35,882 nucleotides of DNA from Nocardia ninae NBRC 108245. GTDB taxonomy: Bacteria; Actinomycetota; Actinomycetes; Mycobacteriales; Mycobacteriaceae. Location of the stretch: contig NZ_BJXA01000085.1 in assembly GCF_007990755.1 (NCBI RefSeq), positions 1-35,882 of the forward strand. Direction: 5' to 3'. Position 1 is the stretch's first letter. Each line of letters begins with the position of its first letter. The notes below the pieces were generated by a model. The model was given only the letters and a program-made list of their open reading frames with translations, did not search any database and was not told the origin of the DNA. Both the position numbers and the translations under genes were made by a program. Of the stretch, positions 14,139 to 21,247 are shown in pieces.

Positions 14139-14369
14139 TCACTGTTCAGGAGCGAGGATGGCTCCGGATTCCTCCTCACGGATGAGGATCGCTTCGATCG
14201 GGCAGGATTCGGCGGCATCGATGAGGAGGTCATCGGGCGGGACTAGGTCGGTGATGGGACTGGAGCGGCCGTCGACGAGGGTGAAGTGGTCGGGGGCCAG
14301 GCCGGTGCACATGCCGGAGCCGAGGCAGGTGGTTCGGTCTACTTCTATGCGCCAATGTTGGTCAGCCAT
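14139..14369 (-). CDS. Ferredoxin of the P450-associated [3Fe-4S] type
   Basis: 76 aa. Three cysteines, C15, C21 and C56 (CLGSGMC ... ESCP), form the C-x5-C ... C-P pattern of single-cluster [3Fe-4S] ferredoxins that pass electrons from a ferredoxin reductase to actinobacterial P450s. The position of the missing fourth ligand is Ser18. The N-terminus WRIEVDRTTC and the acidic stretch PDDLLIDAAESCPIEAI are normal. It starts 12 bp after the P450 stop and so is the dedicated partner. No ferredoxin reductase gene is in the window, so that must come from elsewhere in the genome. Confidence 0.93.
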   Translation of the reverse strand: MADQHWRIEVDRTTCLGSGMCTGLAPDHFTLVDGRSSPITDLVPPDDLLIDAAESCPIEAILIREEESGAILAPEQ

Positions 14370-14381
14370 ACTCGTTTCCCC

Positions 14382-15584
14382 TTACCAGGTCACCGGGAGC
14401 GCGGTGGGTCCGCGGACCAGCAGACCGGTTTTCCACGGTACTTCCTCGAACGGGACGGCCAAGCGTAGCGTCGGGAAGCGGTGCAGCAGTGAGCCTATCG
14501 CGACTTGCAGTTCCAGGCGGGCCAGTTGGGCGCCGAGGCAGTGGTGGACACCATGGCCGAATGCCATGTGGGGGTTGTGGATTCGACTGAGGTCGAGTTG
14601 TTCGGAGTTGTCGAAGATGGCTTCGTCGCGGTTGGCGGCCTGGGTGTTGACGATGACCGCCTCGCCTGCGCGGACGGTGACGCCGCCGAGCGGGACGTCC
14701 TCGGTGGCGACCCTGGCGAAGGAGCCGCCGGAACCGAGTTGGACGTAGCGCAGTAGTTCTTCGATGGCGGCGGGCACGAGTTCCGGACGGGCACAGAGCA
14801 GTTCCCAGTGCTGCGGTTCGCTGAGTAGGACGTAGGTGAAGTTGGCGATCTGGTTGGCGGTGGTTTCGTGGCCGGCGATGAGCAGGCCGATGCCGAGGTT
14901 GACGAGTTCGTCCTCGGTGAGCCGGTCCTCGTTGTCGCGGGCGGCGACGAGCGCGCCCAGGAGATCGTCGGTCGGCCGCGCCCTGCGCTGCGCCACCAAC
15001 TCGGCCAGGTATGCCTCCAAAGCGGCACGCGCGTCATCGATTTGGGCCGGGGTGTGCGCGGTGGTGGACAGCACGGTGTCGGAGAAATCCCGGAACCGAT
15101 GCTGGTCCTCCGTAGGGACGCCGAGCATTTCGCAGATCACGGTGACGGGCAGCGGCAGGGCGAGGCTCTGCACCAGATCCGCTACCGGCCCGGCCGATTC
15201 GATCGCGGCCAGCCGTTCGTTCACGATCTCCTGCGCGCGGGGGCGGAGTTGCTCGACCCTGCGGCTGGTGAAGGCCTTGGCGACCAGCTTGCGCAGCCTG
15301 CTGTGCTCGGGCGGGTCCATGCTGAGCAGCGAGTTCTGCCGCGACGGTTGCGGCGTGGTGCGCGGGATGTCCTCGCGGTCCACCGTGGCGGCGCGACTGA
15401 ATCGCGGGTCGGCGAGCACCAGCTTGGCATCCGCGTAACGGGTGACCAGCCAGCCCTCGACACCGTAGGGCAGCTGCACGCGGGAAACCGGTTCCTCCCG
15501 GCGCAGTTTGGCGAACAGCGGGTCCATGTCGAGGCGGACGGGTTCACCGAAAGGGTAGTGACGCACCTCGGTTTTCACGGTCAT
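14382..15584 (-). CDS. Cytochrome P450 (CYP105/107-like class I)
   Basis: 400 aa from ATG 15584 with AAGGGAGA upstream. Haem ligand Cys349 lies in FGHGVHHCLGA; the I-helix oxygen-binding motif AGHETT is at 237-242, and the ExxR pair is in EELLRY (E276/R279). The substrate-recognition segments and the SMDPPEHSRLRKLVAKAFT motif belong to soluble bacterial P450s acting on secondary metabolites or xenobiotics. Its electron donor is the adjacent ferredoxin. The operon is preceded by a 16-bp palindrome (15627-15642) and a TetR gene in the same direction, so it is probably induced by its substrate through release of that repressor. Substrate unknown. Confidence 0.93.
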   Translation of the reverse strand: MTVKTEVRHYPFGEPVRLDMDPLFAKLRREEPVSRVQLPYGVEGWLVTRYADAKLVLADPRFSRAATVDREDIPRTTPQPSRQNSLLSMDPPEHSRLRKLVAKAFTSRRVEQLRPRAQEIVNERLAAIESAGPVADLVQSLALPLPVTVICEMLGVPTEDQHRFRDFSDTVLSTTAHTPAQIDDARAALEAYLAELVAQRRARPTDDLLGALVAARDNEDRLTEDELVNLGIGLLIAGHETTANQIANFTYVLLSEPQHWELLCARPELVPAAIEELLRYVQLGSGGSFARVATEDVPLGGVTVRAGEAVIVNTQAANRDEAIFDNSEQLDLSRIHNPHMAFGHGVHHCLGAQLARLELQVAIGSLLHRFPTLRLAVPFEEVPWKTGLLVRGPTALPVTW

Positions 15585-15626
15585 GCGGGTCTCCCTTCGC
15601 CGACGCCGACTGGCGCGGTAAGCGAT

Positions 15627-15642
15627 GTAAGCAAGTGCTTAC
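15627..15642. promoter_or_regulatory. TetR-type palindromic operator
   Basis: GTAAGCAAGTGCTTAC has 7-bp arms (GTAAGCA/TGCTTAC) around an AG centre. It lies 43 bp before the P450 start and 51 bp after the TetR gene end. The AAGCA-N2-TGCTT core is a familiar TetR-family binding shape. A related half-site (GGTAAGC) is at 15617-15623. Confidence 0.75.
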
Positions 15643-15692
15643 AAGACTCCATGTTAGGGAGGTCACAATGCGCCGTCAACGGTCGGATCCCG

Positions 15693-16289
15693 TTACGGCG
15701 GTGGGAAATTCACGTCCACTCGGTCCAGCAGCACCTGCGCGGCACGCAGCACATGGCGAGCAACCGTGGTCGGGTCGGCGCTGGCCAGCGGCTCTCTGCG
15801 GTGCACCGAACGCATCAATCCGATGCCGAGCAACCAGGCGAGCAGCAGGTCGGCATACAGCTCGCTATCGGGATCGTCGCTGAGCGTGGACAAGGCGCGG
15901 ACGTACTCGTCGCCCAGCTCGCGCCGGATCGCCGACACCCCCTCGTCGTGCCCGCTGGACCGCAGCGCCGCCTGCAACCACTGCCCCTGCGCGACGGAGT
16001 CGGCCGGTGCGAGCGCCCGCGCGAGCAGCCTGCTCAGCAGCCCGTCGACCGACCCCGCTTCGAGCGTGCGCCGCCCCTGGTCCGCGATCGCGGCGCGGAA
16101 CAGTTCGTCCTTGTTGCCGAAGTACCGGAACAGCAGAGCCTGATTCACGCCGGCGCGCGTCGCGATGTCGCGCACCGTGGCCCGCTCGTACCCCCGTTCG
16201 GCAAACAATTCCTGCGCCGCGGTCAGGATCGCGGCGCTGGTGGCGGCCGAATCTCTTTTGCGGCTGACCGTTTCGTTCTCACTCGACAT
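15693..16289 (-). CDS. TetR-family repressor
   Basis: 198 aa from ATG 16289, with GGAGG five bases upstream (an earlier frame start adds residues with no likeness to the family). The N-terminal HTH spans about residues 10-60 (AILTAAQELFAERGYERATVRDIATRAGVNQALLFRYFGNKDELFRAA). The C-terminal helical domain has the TetR_C shape and would bind a ligand. It is followed by the P450 operon in the same orientation, and the palindrome at 15627 is its probable operator. Its own leader contains a hairpin that overlaps the ribosome-binding site. The ligand is likely related to the P450 substrate. Confidence 0.88.
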   Translation of the reverse strand: MSSENETVSRKRDSAATSAAILTAAQELFAERGYERATVRDIATRAGVNQALLFRYFGNKDELFRAAIADQGRRTLEAGSVDGLLSRLLARALAPADSVAQGQWLQAALRSSGHDEGVSAIRRELGDEYVRALSTLSDDPDSELYADLLLAWLLGIGLMRSVHRREPLASADPTTVARHVLRAAQVLLDRVDVNFPPP

Positions 16290-16296
16290 GCATCCT

Positions 16297-16341
16297 CCGG
16301 TTGCCGAATCTCCGGAAGAGCAGCGTAAAGCAGGCAACCGG
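16297..16341 (-). promoter_or_regulatory. Hairpin over the TetR ribosome-binding site
   Basis: On the minus strand CCGGTTGCC (16341-16333) and GGCAACCGG (16305-16297) can pair across a 27-nt loop. The 3' arm runs into the GGAGG of tetR, so folding would hide part of the ribosome-binding site. As DNA the same 9-bp arms could be an autoregulatory site, but the spacing is wide for TetR. Confidence 0.4.
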
Positions 16342-16432
16342 TCCTGCGCTGGCGTCGGCGGACGCCGGCGCGCGAACCACAGTCAGGAGCGCCAGACCCT
16401 AATGACGGAAACCGCCTGGCAAATCAGACATT

Positions 16433-17392
16433 TCACGCACCGAGCGCACCGGCCAGCAGCAGCCAGGAATCGTGCAGATCCGTTTCGAACTGCCCCCAGG
16501 TGTGCGCACCCTCGGGCCGGTTGATGTGCACCGCGGGCACACCGAGCTGCGCGAGCCTGCCCGCGAAGGCCGCCGTGCACGAGCTCGCGATGGCCTCGAG
16601 CGGCGGGAAGGTGAGCCCGCCCTGGTCGATCGCGCCGGGCGTGCCGGTGGCGGCGGACAAGTAGATCGCCTTCCCGGCCAGCGCGGACGCATTGGCGAAC
16701 GCGTCGTGCGCCCGCCACAGCTCACTGCCGGGCGCGCCCCACATGTTCGCCGTATTGCCGCCGCCGCGCAGCACCTGCGCGTTCACCATCGCCGCGCCGG
16801 TCGCGTCCGCACTCCAGGGGCACCCGCTGTACGCCGCGACGGCGCTGTACACCTCGGGCGCCTGAATCGCGAGGTCCACCGCGGATCCCCCACTCATCGA
16901 CACCCCCGCGATCGCATTGCGCCCGGTACTGCCCAGCTCCGCGTCGAGAACTCCGGGGAGCTCGCGGGTGAGATAGGTCTGCCACCGGTTGCGCCCGACG
17001 GCCGGATCGTCGGCGATCCAGTCGGTGTACAGGCTGAACGCGCCACCCACCGGCATCACTACATTGACGTGCTTGTCGGCGAAGAACTCCCGGACATCGG
17101 TGTCGTCCCACCACGAGATGCCGTCCACACCCCCACCGATCCCGGTGAGCAGGTACAGCGTCGGCGCCGGACCACCGGTCGCTCGGATCACCCGATTGGT
17201 CACCACCCGATCCATCGAGGGCGAGTAGACATCCATCCGCGAGACCGAACCGCCCAGCGACGCCTCTTCGACCAGCCGCGCCCCGGTCGGCACCGCCGCT
17301 ACCGAGCCGACGGACAGCAGCGAAACCAGCAACACACCGACAACAGAAACCAGATATTTTGAAGCCGCCACTATCCCGTTATACCGCCGCAT
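16433..17392 (-). CDS. Secreted Ag85/esterase-D-like hydrolase
   Basis: 319 aa from ATG 17392. Residues about 1-33 form a signal peptide (basic MRRY, a hydrophobic VSVVGVLLVSLLSVG run and a VAA cleavage site). The mature part is the alpha/beta-hydrolase of the mycolyltransferase family: TLYLLTGIGGG oxyanion region, PVGGAFSLYTDW, nucleophile Ser165 in GVSMSGGSA, and the catalytic His297 in GAHTWG. In mycolate bacteria these enzymes transfer mycolates to trehalose or arabinogalactan. Small divergent members act as esterases. The canonical mycolyl motif HSWPYW is absent, replaced by AHTWGQ, so true mycolyltransferase activity is uncertain. The gene is monocistronic. Confidence 0.82.
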   Translation of the reverse strand: MRRYNGIVAASKYLVSVVGVLLVSLLSVGSVAAVPTGARLVEEASLGGSVSRMDVYSPSMDRVVTNRVIRATGGPAPTLYLLTGIGGGVDGISWWDDTDVREFFADKHVNVVMPVGGAFSLYTDWIADDPAVGRNRWQTYLTRELPGVLDAELGSTGRNAIAGVSMSGGSAVDLAIQAPEVYSAVAAYSGCPWSADATGAAMVNAQVLRGGGNTANMWGAPGSELWRAHDAFANASALAGKAIYLSAATGTPGAIDQGGLTFPPLEAIASSCTAAFAGRLAQLGVPAVHINRPEGAHTWGQFETDLHDSWLLLAGALGA

Positions 17393-18261
17393 GGTCGGCC
17401 CAAAACCCGAAGTGGAAGACCAAGATTCGGGTCTTGACAGGGCCGCCGACATGACGTGTGATGCCCCCGCCAGACCCCGGACCAGCTGCGATGACACCGA
17501 TCATGCACCGGGACAGGCATTGTCGCTGCGAACGTGAGAACAATCCCGGAAACAGCTGCACGACTGGCTGATTCACGGGGATGCACCGCCCCGGCGAATG
17601 CCCAGCATGCTTCGAAAAGCGATGAGCACCCGCCGCGAAGCCCGCGGCCGAAGATTCGTCACCCGCGACGCTGTGCTCGATCAGCCAGGCGATCCCTAGC
17701 GCAGCACGCCAAATTTCAGCCCACCCCCCCACCTGCCAAGAATTTACGAAAGACTCGACACGGAGGTGTGCCAGGCGTATAAGCAGTCCGCCACATGCAG
17801 CCGAGCGCGCCTCGCGCACCAATTTGCGGACCAGGAAATTTCGCTCGCACCCGCGACGACCGTGCACACCATCGACATGAGCCCGAACGGAACTACCCAC
17901 TGGACGTCAGCGAACAAATCACACTAAAACCGGCAGATTCGCCCCGAAATGTCCGAATCGGCCCCACCACGCCCCTGCCATACTCGCGCCGCCCCGACCG
18001 AGACACGCCCAGGCCAGCGCGGTCCAGCACCGACCCGATCGACCACGCCACGAGCACCGAACCCCCGCGGCGCGCCGAGCGAACAAAATTGGTTGTCGAG
18101 CACGCCGCCCAGGCGCCGCCACGCACAATCGGCGAGAAAAAGGTAGGCTTGCGCGGCGCTACCGCTGTCGGCTGTAGGCCGGTAGCACAGTGAGCGGAGA
18201 ATGCTTTTGCACACAATCCGCCCGCCCGCGTTAACCATGCGGCAAGCGCGCATGGAATGCT
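17393..18261. other. Long stretch without a recognisable gene
   Basis: Roughly 870 bp between the esterase start and the cold-shock leader. Several ORFs over 60 codons exist on both strands, but none shows family motifs or the codon bias of neighbours; they look like GC-driven shadows. Seen: AAGACC (17416-17421) inverted to GGTCTT (17430-17435), a TTGACA at 17434-17439 with TGTGAT 17 bp on, and a run of seven C near 17727. An unannotated small RNA is possible but cannot be shown. Confidence 0.5.
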
Positions 18262-18300
18262 GTCCACCGAGTCCTTGTTTTTCGCAAGATTTCCGTGGAC
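18262..18300 (+). promoter_or_regulatory. Folded leader of the cold-shock gene
   Basis: GTCCAC (18262-18267) pairs with GTGGAC (18295-18300), and inside it CTTG (18274-18277) pairs with CAAG (18285-18288) around a TTTTTCG loop. The structure ends 29 nt before the ATG. Cold-shock mRNAs are known to use temperature-dependent leader folds; this is a candidate of that type. Confidence 0.5.
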
Positions 18301-18329
18301 TGAACAATCACCGAGTAAGAGGAGAAAAT

Positions 18330-18533
18330 ATGACACAGGGCGTCGTCAAGTGGTTCAACGCGGAGAAGGGGTTCGGCTTCATCGCGCAGGACGGCGGCGG
18401 TCCCGACGTCTTCGTCCACTACTCGGCTCTCGGCGGGTCCGGGTTCAAGTCCCTCGATGAGGGACAGCGCGTGGAGTTCGAGGTCGGCCAGGGCCAGAAG
18501 GGTCCGCAGGCCACGGACGTCCGCGCCATCTGA
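18330..18533 (+). CDS. cspA: Cold-shock protein
   Basis: 67 aa from ATG 18330, with AGAGGAG six to twelve bases upstream. The OB-fold is complete: RNP1 KGFGFI (residues about 14-19), RNP2 VFVHY (about 27-31), then [26 protein letters not shown]. It binds single-stranded RNA and DNA and melts mRNA secondary structure at low temperature. Length and sequence are near the actinobacterial CspA standard. It is a lone gene, with a structured leader before it and a hairpin terminator after it. Actinobacteria usually carry several csp copies, so the exact paralogue name is uncertain. Confidence 0.95.
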   Translation: MTQGVVKWFNAEKGFGFIAQDGGGPDVFVHYSALGGSGFKSLDEGQRVEFEVGQGQKGPQATDVRAI

Positions 18534-18550
18534 TCAGGCCGGATTGAGCT

Positions 18551-18573
18551 CCTCCCACTCACGTGGTGGGAGG
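18551..18573. terminator. Hairpin between csp and the convergent ogt gene
   Basis: CCTCCCAC (18551-18558) pairs with GTGGGAGG (18566-18573) over a 7-nt loop, 17 nt after the csp stop and 16 nt before the ogt stop on the other strand, so it can serve both genes. A GGGG run follows; no T tail. Confidence 0.7.
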
Positions 18574-18589
18574 GGCACACCTGCCTCGT

Positions 18590-19102
18590 TCAGGCCAGTA
18601 GCACGGGCAGCAGGAGATCGACCGCCTCGAGGTCCAGCAGCGCGCGTTTGACAGGCAGTCCACCCGCATAGCCGGTGAGAGCGCCGTCCGCGCCGAGGAC
18701 CCGATGGCACGGAATCAGCATCAACAGTGGGTTGCGCGCCAACGCGCCGCCGACCTTGCGGGCGTCCGCGGGTCCACGGCCGAGCGCGCGAGCGAGCGCC
18801 CCGTACGTGGTCGTGTCGCCATACCGAGTGGTGCTTTCCAGAGTTTCCAGGACTTGACGGTCGAAGGCGCTCAGCGCGGACCGATCCGTGCGCACGGTGA
18901 ACTCGCGGCGGGTGCCCGCCAGATAGCCGTCGAGCTGAGCGACCGCCGTCACCACATATTCCAACGCACACGAGTTCTCGGCCGTCGGCGTGGCCGGAGC
19001 GTCGTCGGTGAAGACCACCCGGCTGACGCCCACCGAGCTGGCTTCGATCCGGACGTTGCCGAGGGGCGTGGCGTGCACTGTCCGGGCGGCTGAGATCTGC
19101 AT
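18590..19102 (-). CDS. ogt: Methylated-DNA-protein cysteine methyltransferase, copy 1
   Basis: 170 aa from ATG 19102, with AGGAG six bases upstream. The suicide methyl acceptor is Cys132 in LIPCHRVLGADG. The helix-turn-helix arginine-finger region (YGALARAL) and the ARKVGGALARNP segment are normal. It transfers O6-methyl from guanine (or O4 from thymine) in DNA to itself. It is not part of the overlapping operon upstream: a separate promoter (19135-19165) with the same signature as that of the sigma gene lies 33 bp ahead of the start. It stops 16 bp from the csp terminator. This is the shorter of two O6-alkylguanine methyltransferases in the cluster. Confidence 0.92.
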   Translation of the reverse strand: MQISAARTVHATPLGNVRIEASSVGVSRVVFTDDAPATPTAENSCALEYVVTAVAQLDGYLAGTRREFTVRTDRSALSAFDRQVLETLESTTRYGDTTTYGALARALGRGPADARKVGGALARNPLLMLIPCHRVLGADGALTGYAGGLPVKRALLDLEAVDLLLPVLLA

Positions 19103-19134
19103 GATGTGCTCCTGTTCGGCGATCTAGTCACCCA

Positions 19135-19165
19135 GTAGACGGTGGCCGAGCCCGGAACGTGAGAT
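19135..19165 (-). promoter_or_regulatory. Alkylation sigma-type promoter, copy 1 (ogt)
   Basis: On the minus strand ATCTCACGTT is followed after 14 bp by CGTCTAC; counted as TCTCAC-N17-CGTC it resembles ECF promoters with a CGTC -10. The same arrangement, also 31 bp long overall, occurs at 21248-21278 before the sigma gene. The initiation point would lie near 19128, about 26 nt before the ogt ATG. Confidence 0.75.
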
Positions 19166-19443
19166 CACTGAGATTTGTTGTCCCGCGCGACTTTCCACGC
19201 GGCGTACCGCTCCGGTAGACACACCGCACACGGCCGATAGCCCGCACTGATCGCGGTGGACTCGTCGGCGAAGAAGACCCGATGCGTGCGGTAGGCACCG
19301 CGCGCCAAGGCACGCGCGGCGGACGGGCAGTCCAGGCGACCGTAAACCCTGCCGCGCCGATGACCGCCGTACCGGCCGGGTGTTGGACTGCGGTACGGGC
19401 GGCCGTCTGCGTCGAGCAACGTGTAGTCGCTACTGGGCGTCAT
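19165..19443 (-). CDS. Ada-like zinc-domain protein without the methyl-acceptor cysteine
   Basis: 92 aa from ATG 19443, overlapping the upstream oxygenase stop by 14 bp. It consists of little more than the Ada N-terminal metal-binding domain: VYGRLDC, then RVFFADESTAISAGYRPCAVCLPERYAAWK. Aligned by eye to E. coli Ada (YCRPSC ... FRPCKRC), cysteines 39, 72 and 75 correspond to Ada C42, C69 and C72, but the position of C38, the one that accepts methyl from DNA phosphotriesters, is Gly35. His28 might complete the zinc site. So it cannot work like Ada's methyl sensor. It has no AraC domain. It may bind DNA or help the sigma system. It ends right at the second promoter. Confidence 0.82.
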   Translation of the reverse strand: MTPSSDYTLLDADGRPYRSPTPGRYGGHRRGRVYGRLDCPSAARALARGAYRTHRVFFADESTAISAGYRPCAVCLPERYAAWKVARDNKSQ

Positions 19444-20152
19444 GCAGCACGAGGCCGAGGGTGTGCCGGATACCGCCACGGATCCGGCTGACACCGTGAC
19501 GCACCGGGGCACGAGACCAGCCGCGGCTCGACGGGGTCGGCCGGTCGCGCGTGGTGAAGATCAGCCCGTGCCCCTGCTCCAACACGGTGACGGTGGCCTT
19601 GGACTGCGCCCTCGCCCGCTGCTCGACCAGCAGGAACTCACCACCGGTGTGGTCGACCCCCGGCCGGTCCAGACCGATCACCACTTGCAGCGGGAACACC
19701 AGATCACCGTAGAGGTCACGGTGCAAGGCATTCCAGTCACCTTCGGTGTAGCGCAACAGAATCGGCGTCGGCTTGCCCTGCCCGGCGGCGTGGCAGGCGT
19801 CGAGCCAGTCGGCGAAGTCGTCCGGCCACGGCGCCGGATCACCGAGCCGTTCGGCCCAGGACCGGGCCACCGGCAACAACTTTCGGTAGAACGCCGCGCG
19901 CAGCGTCATGATCGGATCGGGCACCGGATCGGCGAAGTAGCGGTAGGTGCCCTGACCGAACCGATAGCGCGCCATGTCGATGGTCGAGCGGAATCGCGCT
20001 ACGTCGTCCCACATTTCGGTGAAGTCGGCGCATTCGTCGGGCGTCAGGATCGGGCCGGTCTGGGCGCAGCCGTAGGTGTCGAGCTCATCGACCAGCGTCG
20101 GCCAGGACTGCGCGTCCACCCGATCAGCCAGGGGGGCAAGGGTTTCACTCAT
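19430..20152 (-). CDS. 2-oxoglutarate/Fe(II) oxygenase of the alkylation operon
   Basis: 240 aa from ATG 20152, overlapping the ogt stop as ATGA. The double-stranded beta-helix iron site is visible as HRD (His144, Asp146) and His219 in RHGVSRIRGG, with the 2OG-binding arginine probably in GIRHTLGL. The family uses 2-oxoglutarate and oxygen; AlkB members remove methyl groups from 1-methyladenine and 3-methylcytosine. This sequence is not close to classical AlkB: it is of the prolyl-hydroxylase-like type (FPLQVVIGLDRPGVDHTGGEFLLVEQRARAQSKA) that is commonly annotated in actinobacterial ada/ogt operons. Its place in this operon supports a role in alkylation repair, yet the substrate could also be protein or nucleotide. 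Confidence in the fold is high, in the role moderate. Confidence 0.82.
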   Translation of the reverse strand: MSETLAPLADRVDAQSWPTLVDELDTYGCAQTGPILTPDECADFTEMWDDVARFRSTIDMARYRFGQGTYRYFADPVPDPIMTLRAAFYRKLLPVARSWAERLGDPAPWPDDFADWLDACHAAGQGKPTPILLRYTEGDWNALHRDLYGDLVFPLQVVIGLDRPGVDHTGGEFLLVEQRARAQSKATVTVLEQGHGLIFTTRDRPTPSSRGWSRAPVRHGVSRIRGGIRHTLGLVLHDAQ

Positions 20153-20766
20153 GCCGCCTCCAGCGTCAGCAACGTCGTCTTCGCCTCGATGCCGCCCACG
20201 TACTGGCCGATCGATCTGTCACTGCGCACCACCCGATGGCACGGAATCACCACGGGCAGTGGGTTGTGCGCGCAGGCCGAGCCGACCGCACGAACCGCCC
20301 GGGGATTACCGACGGCGGCCGCGACGGCCGCATAGCTTTCGCGACGCCCATAGCCGATGTCGGTGAGATGCTCGATCACCTGACGGCGGAATCCACCGGT
20401 CAGTTGCAGATCGAGCGGCAGGTCGAAATGCGTTCGGGCACCGGCGAAGTACTCGTCGATCTCGCGCGCCGCGGCGTCCAGACGCGCCGGTGCGGCGAGT
20501 ACCCGCGGGCTGACCCGCTCGGCCAGCGTGGTGAGGACGGCGTCGTGGTCCTCGTTGGGGTAGGCGACACGCACCAGACCCGTGGGGGTCGCCGCGAGCA
20601 GCAGCGTGCCGACGGGCGTGTCCATGGTGCGGTAGGCGACGTCGAGCAGTCCCGCGGACTGCGCGTCCACGGCCAACCGGCGGCGCAGCTCGGCCAGCAG
20701 GGCACGGTCGGGGGTGAGGCCGTCGAACAGGCCGTCCGGGTCGCCACGGTCGATGGTGGCCATCAT
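20149..20766 (-). CDS. ogt: Methylated-DNA-protein cysteine methyltransferase, copy 2
   Basis: 205 aa from ATG 20766, which overlaps the sigma stop (ATGA); its own stop overlaps the oxygenase ATG. The acceptor is Cys176 in VVIPCHRVVRS, within YGRRESYAAVAAAVGNPRAVRAVGSACAHNPLPVV. The long N-terminal part (about 45 residues before TPVGTLLLA) is longer than in copy 1 and contains a helical, charged segment (RALLAELRRRLAVDAQ). It repairs O6-alkylguanine. Being locked between the sigma gene and the oxygenase by ATGA overlaps, it will be made in step with them. Confidence 0.93.
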   Translation of the reverse strand: MMATIDRGDPDGLFDGLTPDRALLAELRRRLAVDAQSAGLLDVAYRTMDTPVGTLLLAATPTGLVRVAYPNEDHDAVLTTLAERVSPRVLAAPARLDAAAREIDEYFAGARTHFDLPLDLQLTGGFRRQVIEHLTDIGYGRRESYAAVAAAVGNPRAVRAVGSACAHNPLPVVIPCHRVVRSDRSIGQYVGGIEAKTTLLTLEAA

Positions 20767-21242
20767 GAGTCATCCTTCGGGTAGAGCTTGCGCAGCGTTT
20801 TGAGGCCGTCGGCGGCGGCGCGGCGGGCGGCATCGGTGGAGTTGCCGAGCAGCACGGCGATCTCGGCGTGTGGCAGGCCTGCCAGGTAGTGGTAGGCGAC
20901 CGCCTGGCGTTGCTTGGGCGGCAACGCTTTCAGGGCGGCCCAGAGGTGCGGGTCATAATCGGCCGGGTCGGGGTCGGTGGCCGGGCGTTCGGGCAGTGTC
21001 TCCGCCGGCACCGGGGCGCGGGTGAGCGCCCGGCCGACGTCGATCGCGCGACGGTGCGCGATGGTGACCAACCAGGCCTCGATGTTCGCCCCCGGGTCGA
21101 GGTCGGGATACGCGCGCAGGGCGGACAGGAACGTCTCCGACCACGCGTCGGCCGCATCGGTCGGACCGAGCACCGCCCGGCAGACGCGCAGCACCATCGG
21201 GCCGTACTCGGCCACCACTTCCTCGAACGGAGGCAATCTCAC
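20763..21242 (-). CDS. ECF-type sigma factor heading the alkylation operon
   Basis: 159 aa using GTG 21242, which sits 6 bp after the putative -10, so the mRNA may be leaderless; a GTG at 21302 would reach back into recD. Region 2 runs about residues 4-70 (VAEYGPMVLRVCRAVLG ... DAWSETFLSALRAYPDLDPGANIEAWLVTIAHRRAID) and region 4 about 104-155 (LPPKQRQAVAYHYLAGLPHAEIAVLLGNSTDAARRAAADGLKTLR). There is no C-terminal extension and no anti-sigma gene next to it. The stop is overlapped by ogt. It most likely transcribes its own operon and the separate ogt gene through the shared promoter element. How it senses alkylation is unknown. Confidence 0.85.
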   Translation of the reverse strand: MRLPPFEEVVAEYGPMVLRVCRAVLGPTDAADAWSETFLSALRAYPDLDPGANIEAWLVTIAHRRAIDVGRALTRAPVPAETLPERPATDPDPADYDPHLWAALKALPPKQRQAVAYHYLAGLPHAEIAVLLGNSTDAARRAAADGLKTLRKLYPKDDS

Positions 21243-21247
21243 ACTGG

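Noticed and set aside
17531-17561. Third copy of the alkylation promoter (AACGTGAGAA on the plus strand)
   Set aside because: The -35-like block is close, but CTGTCCC stands where CGTCTAC should be.
17379-17900. 173-codon minus-strand ORF upstream of the esterase
   Set aside because: No recognisable domain, odd composition, and it overlaps the esterase start; not supported.
17893-18336. 147-codon minus-strand ORF over the csp leader
   Set aside because: No family signature and it covers the csp ribosome-binding site and leader hairpin.
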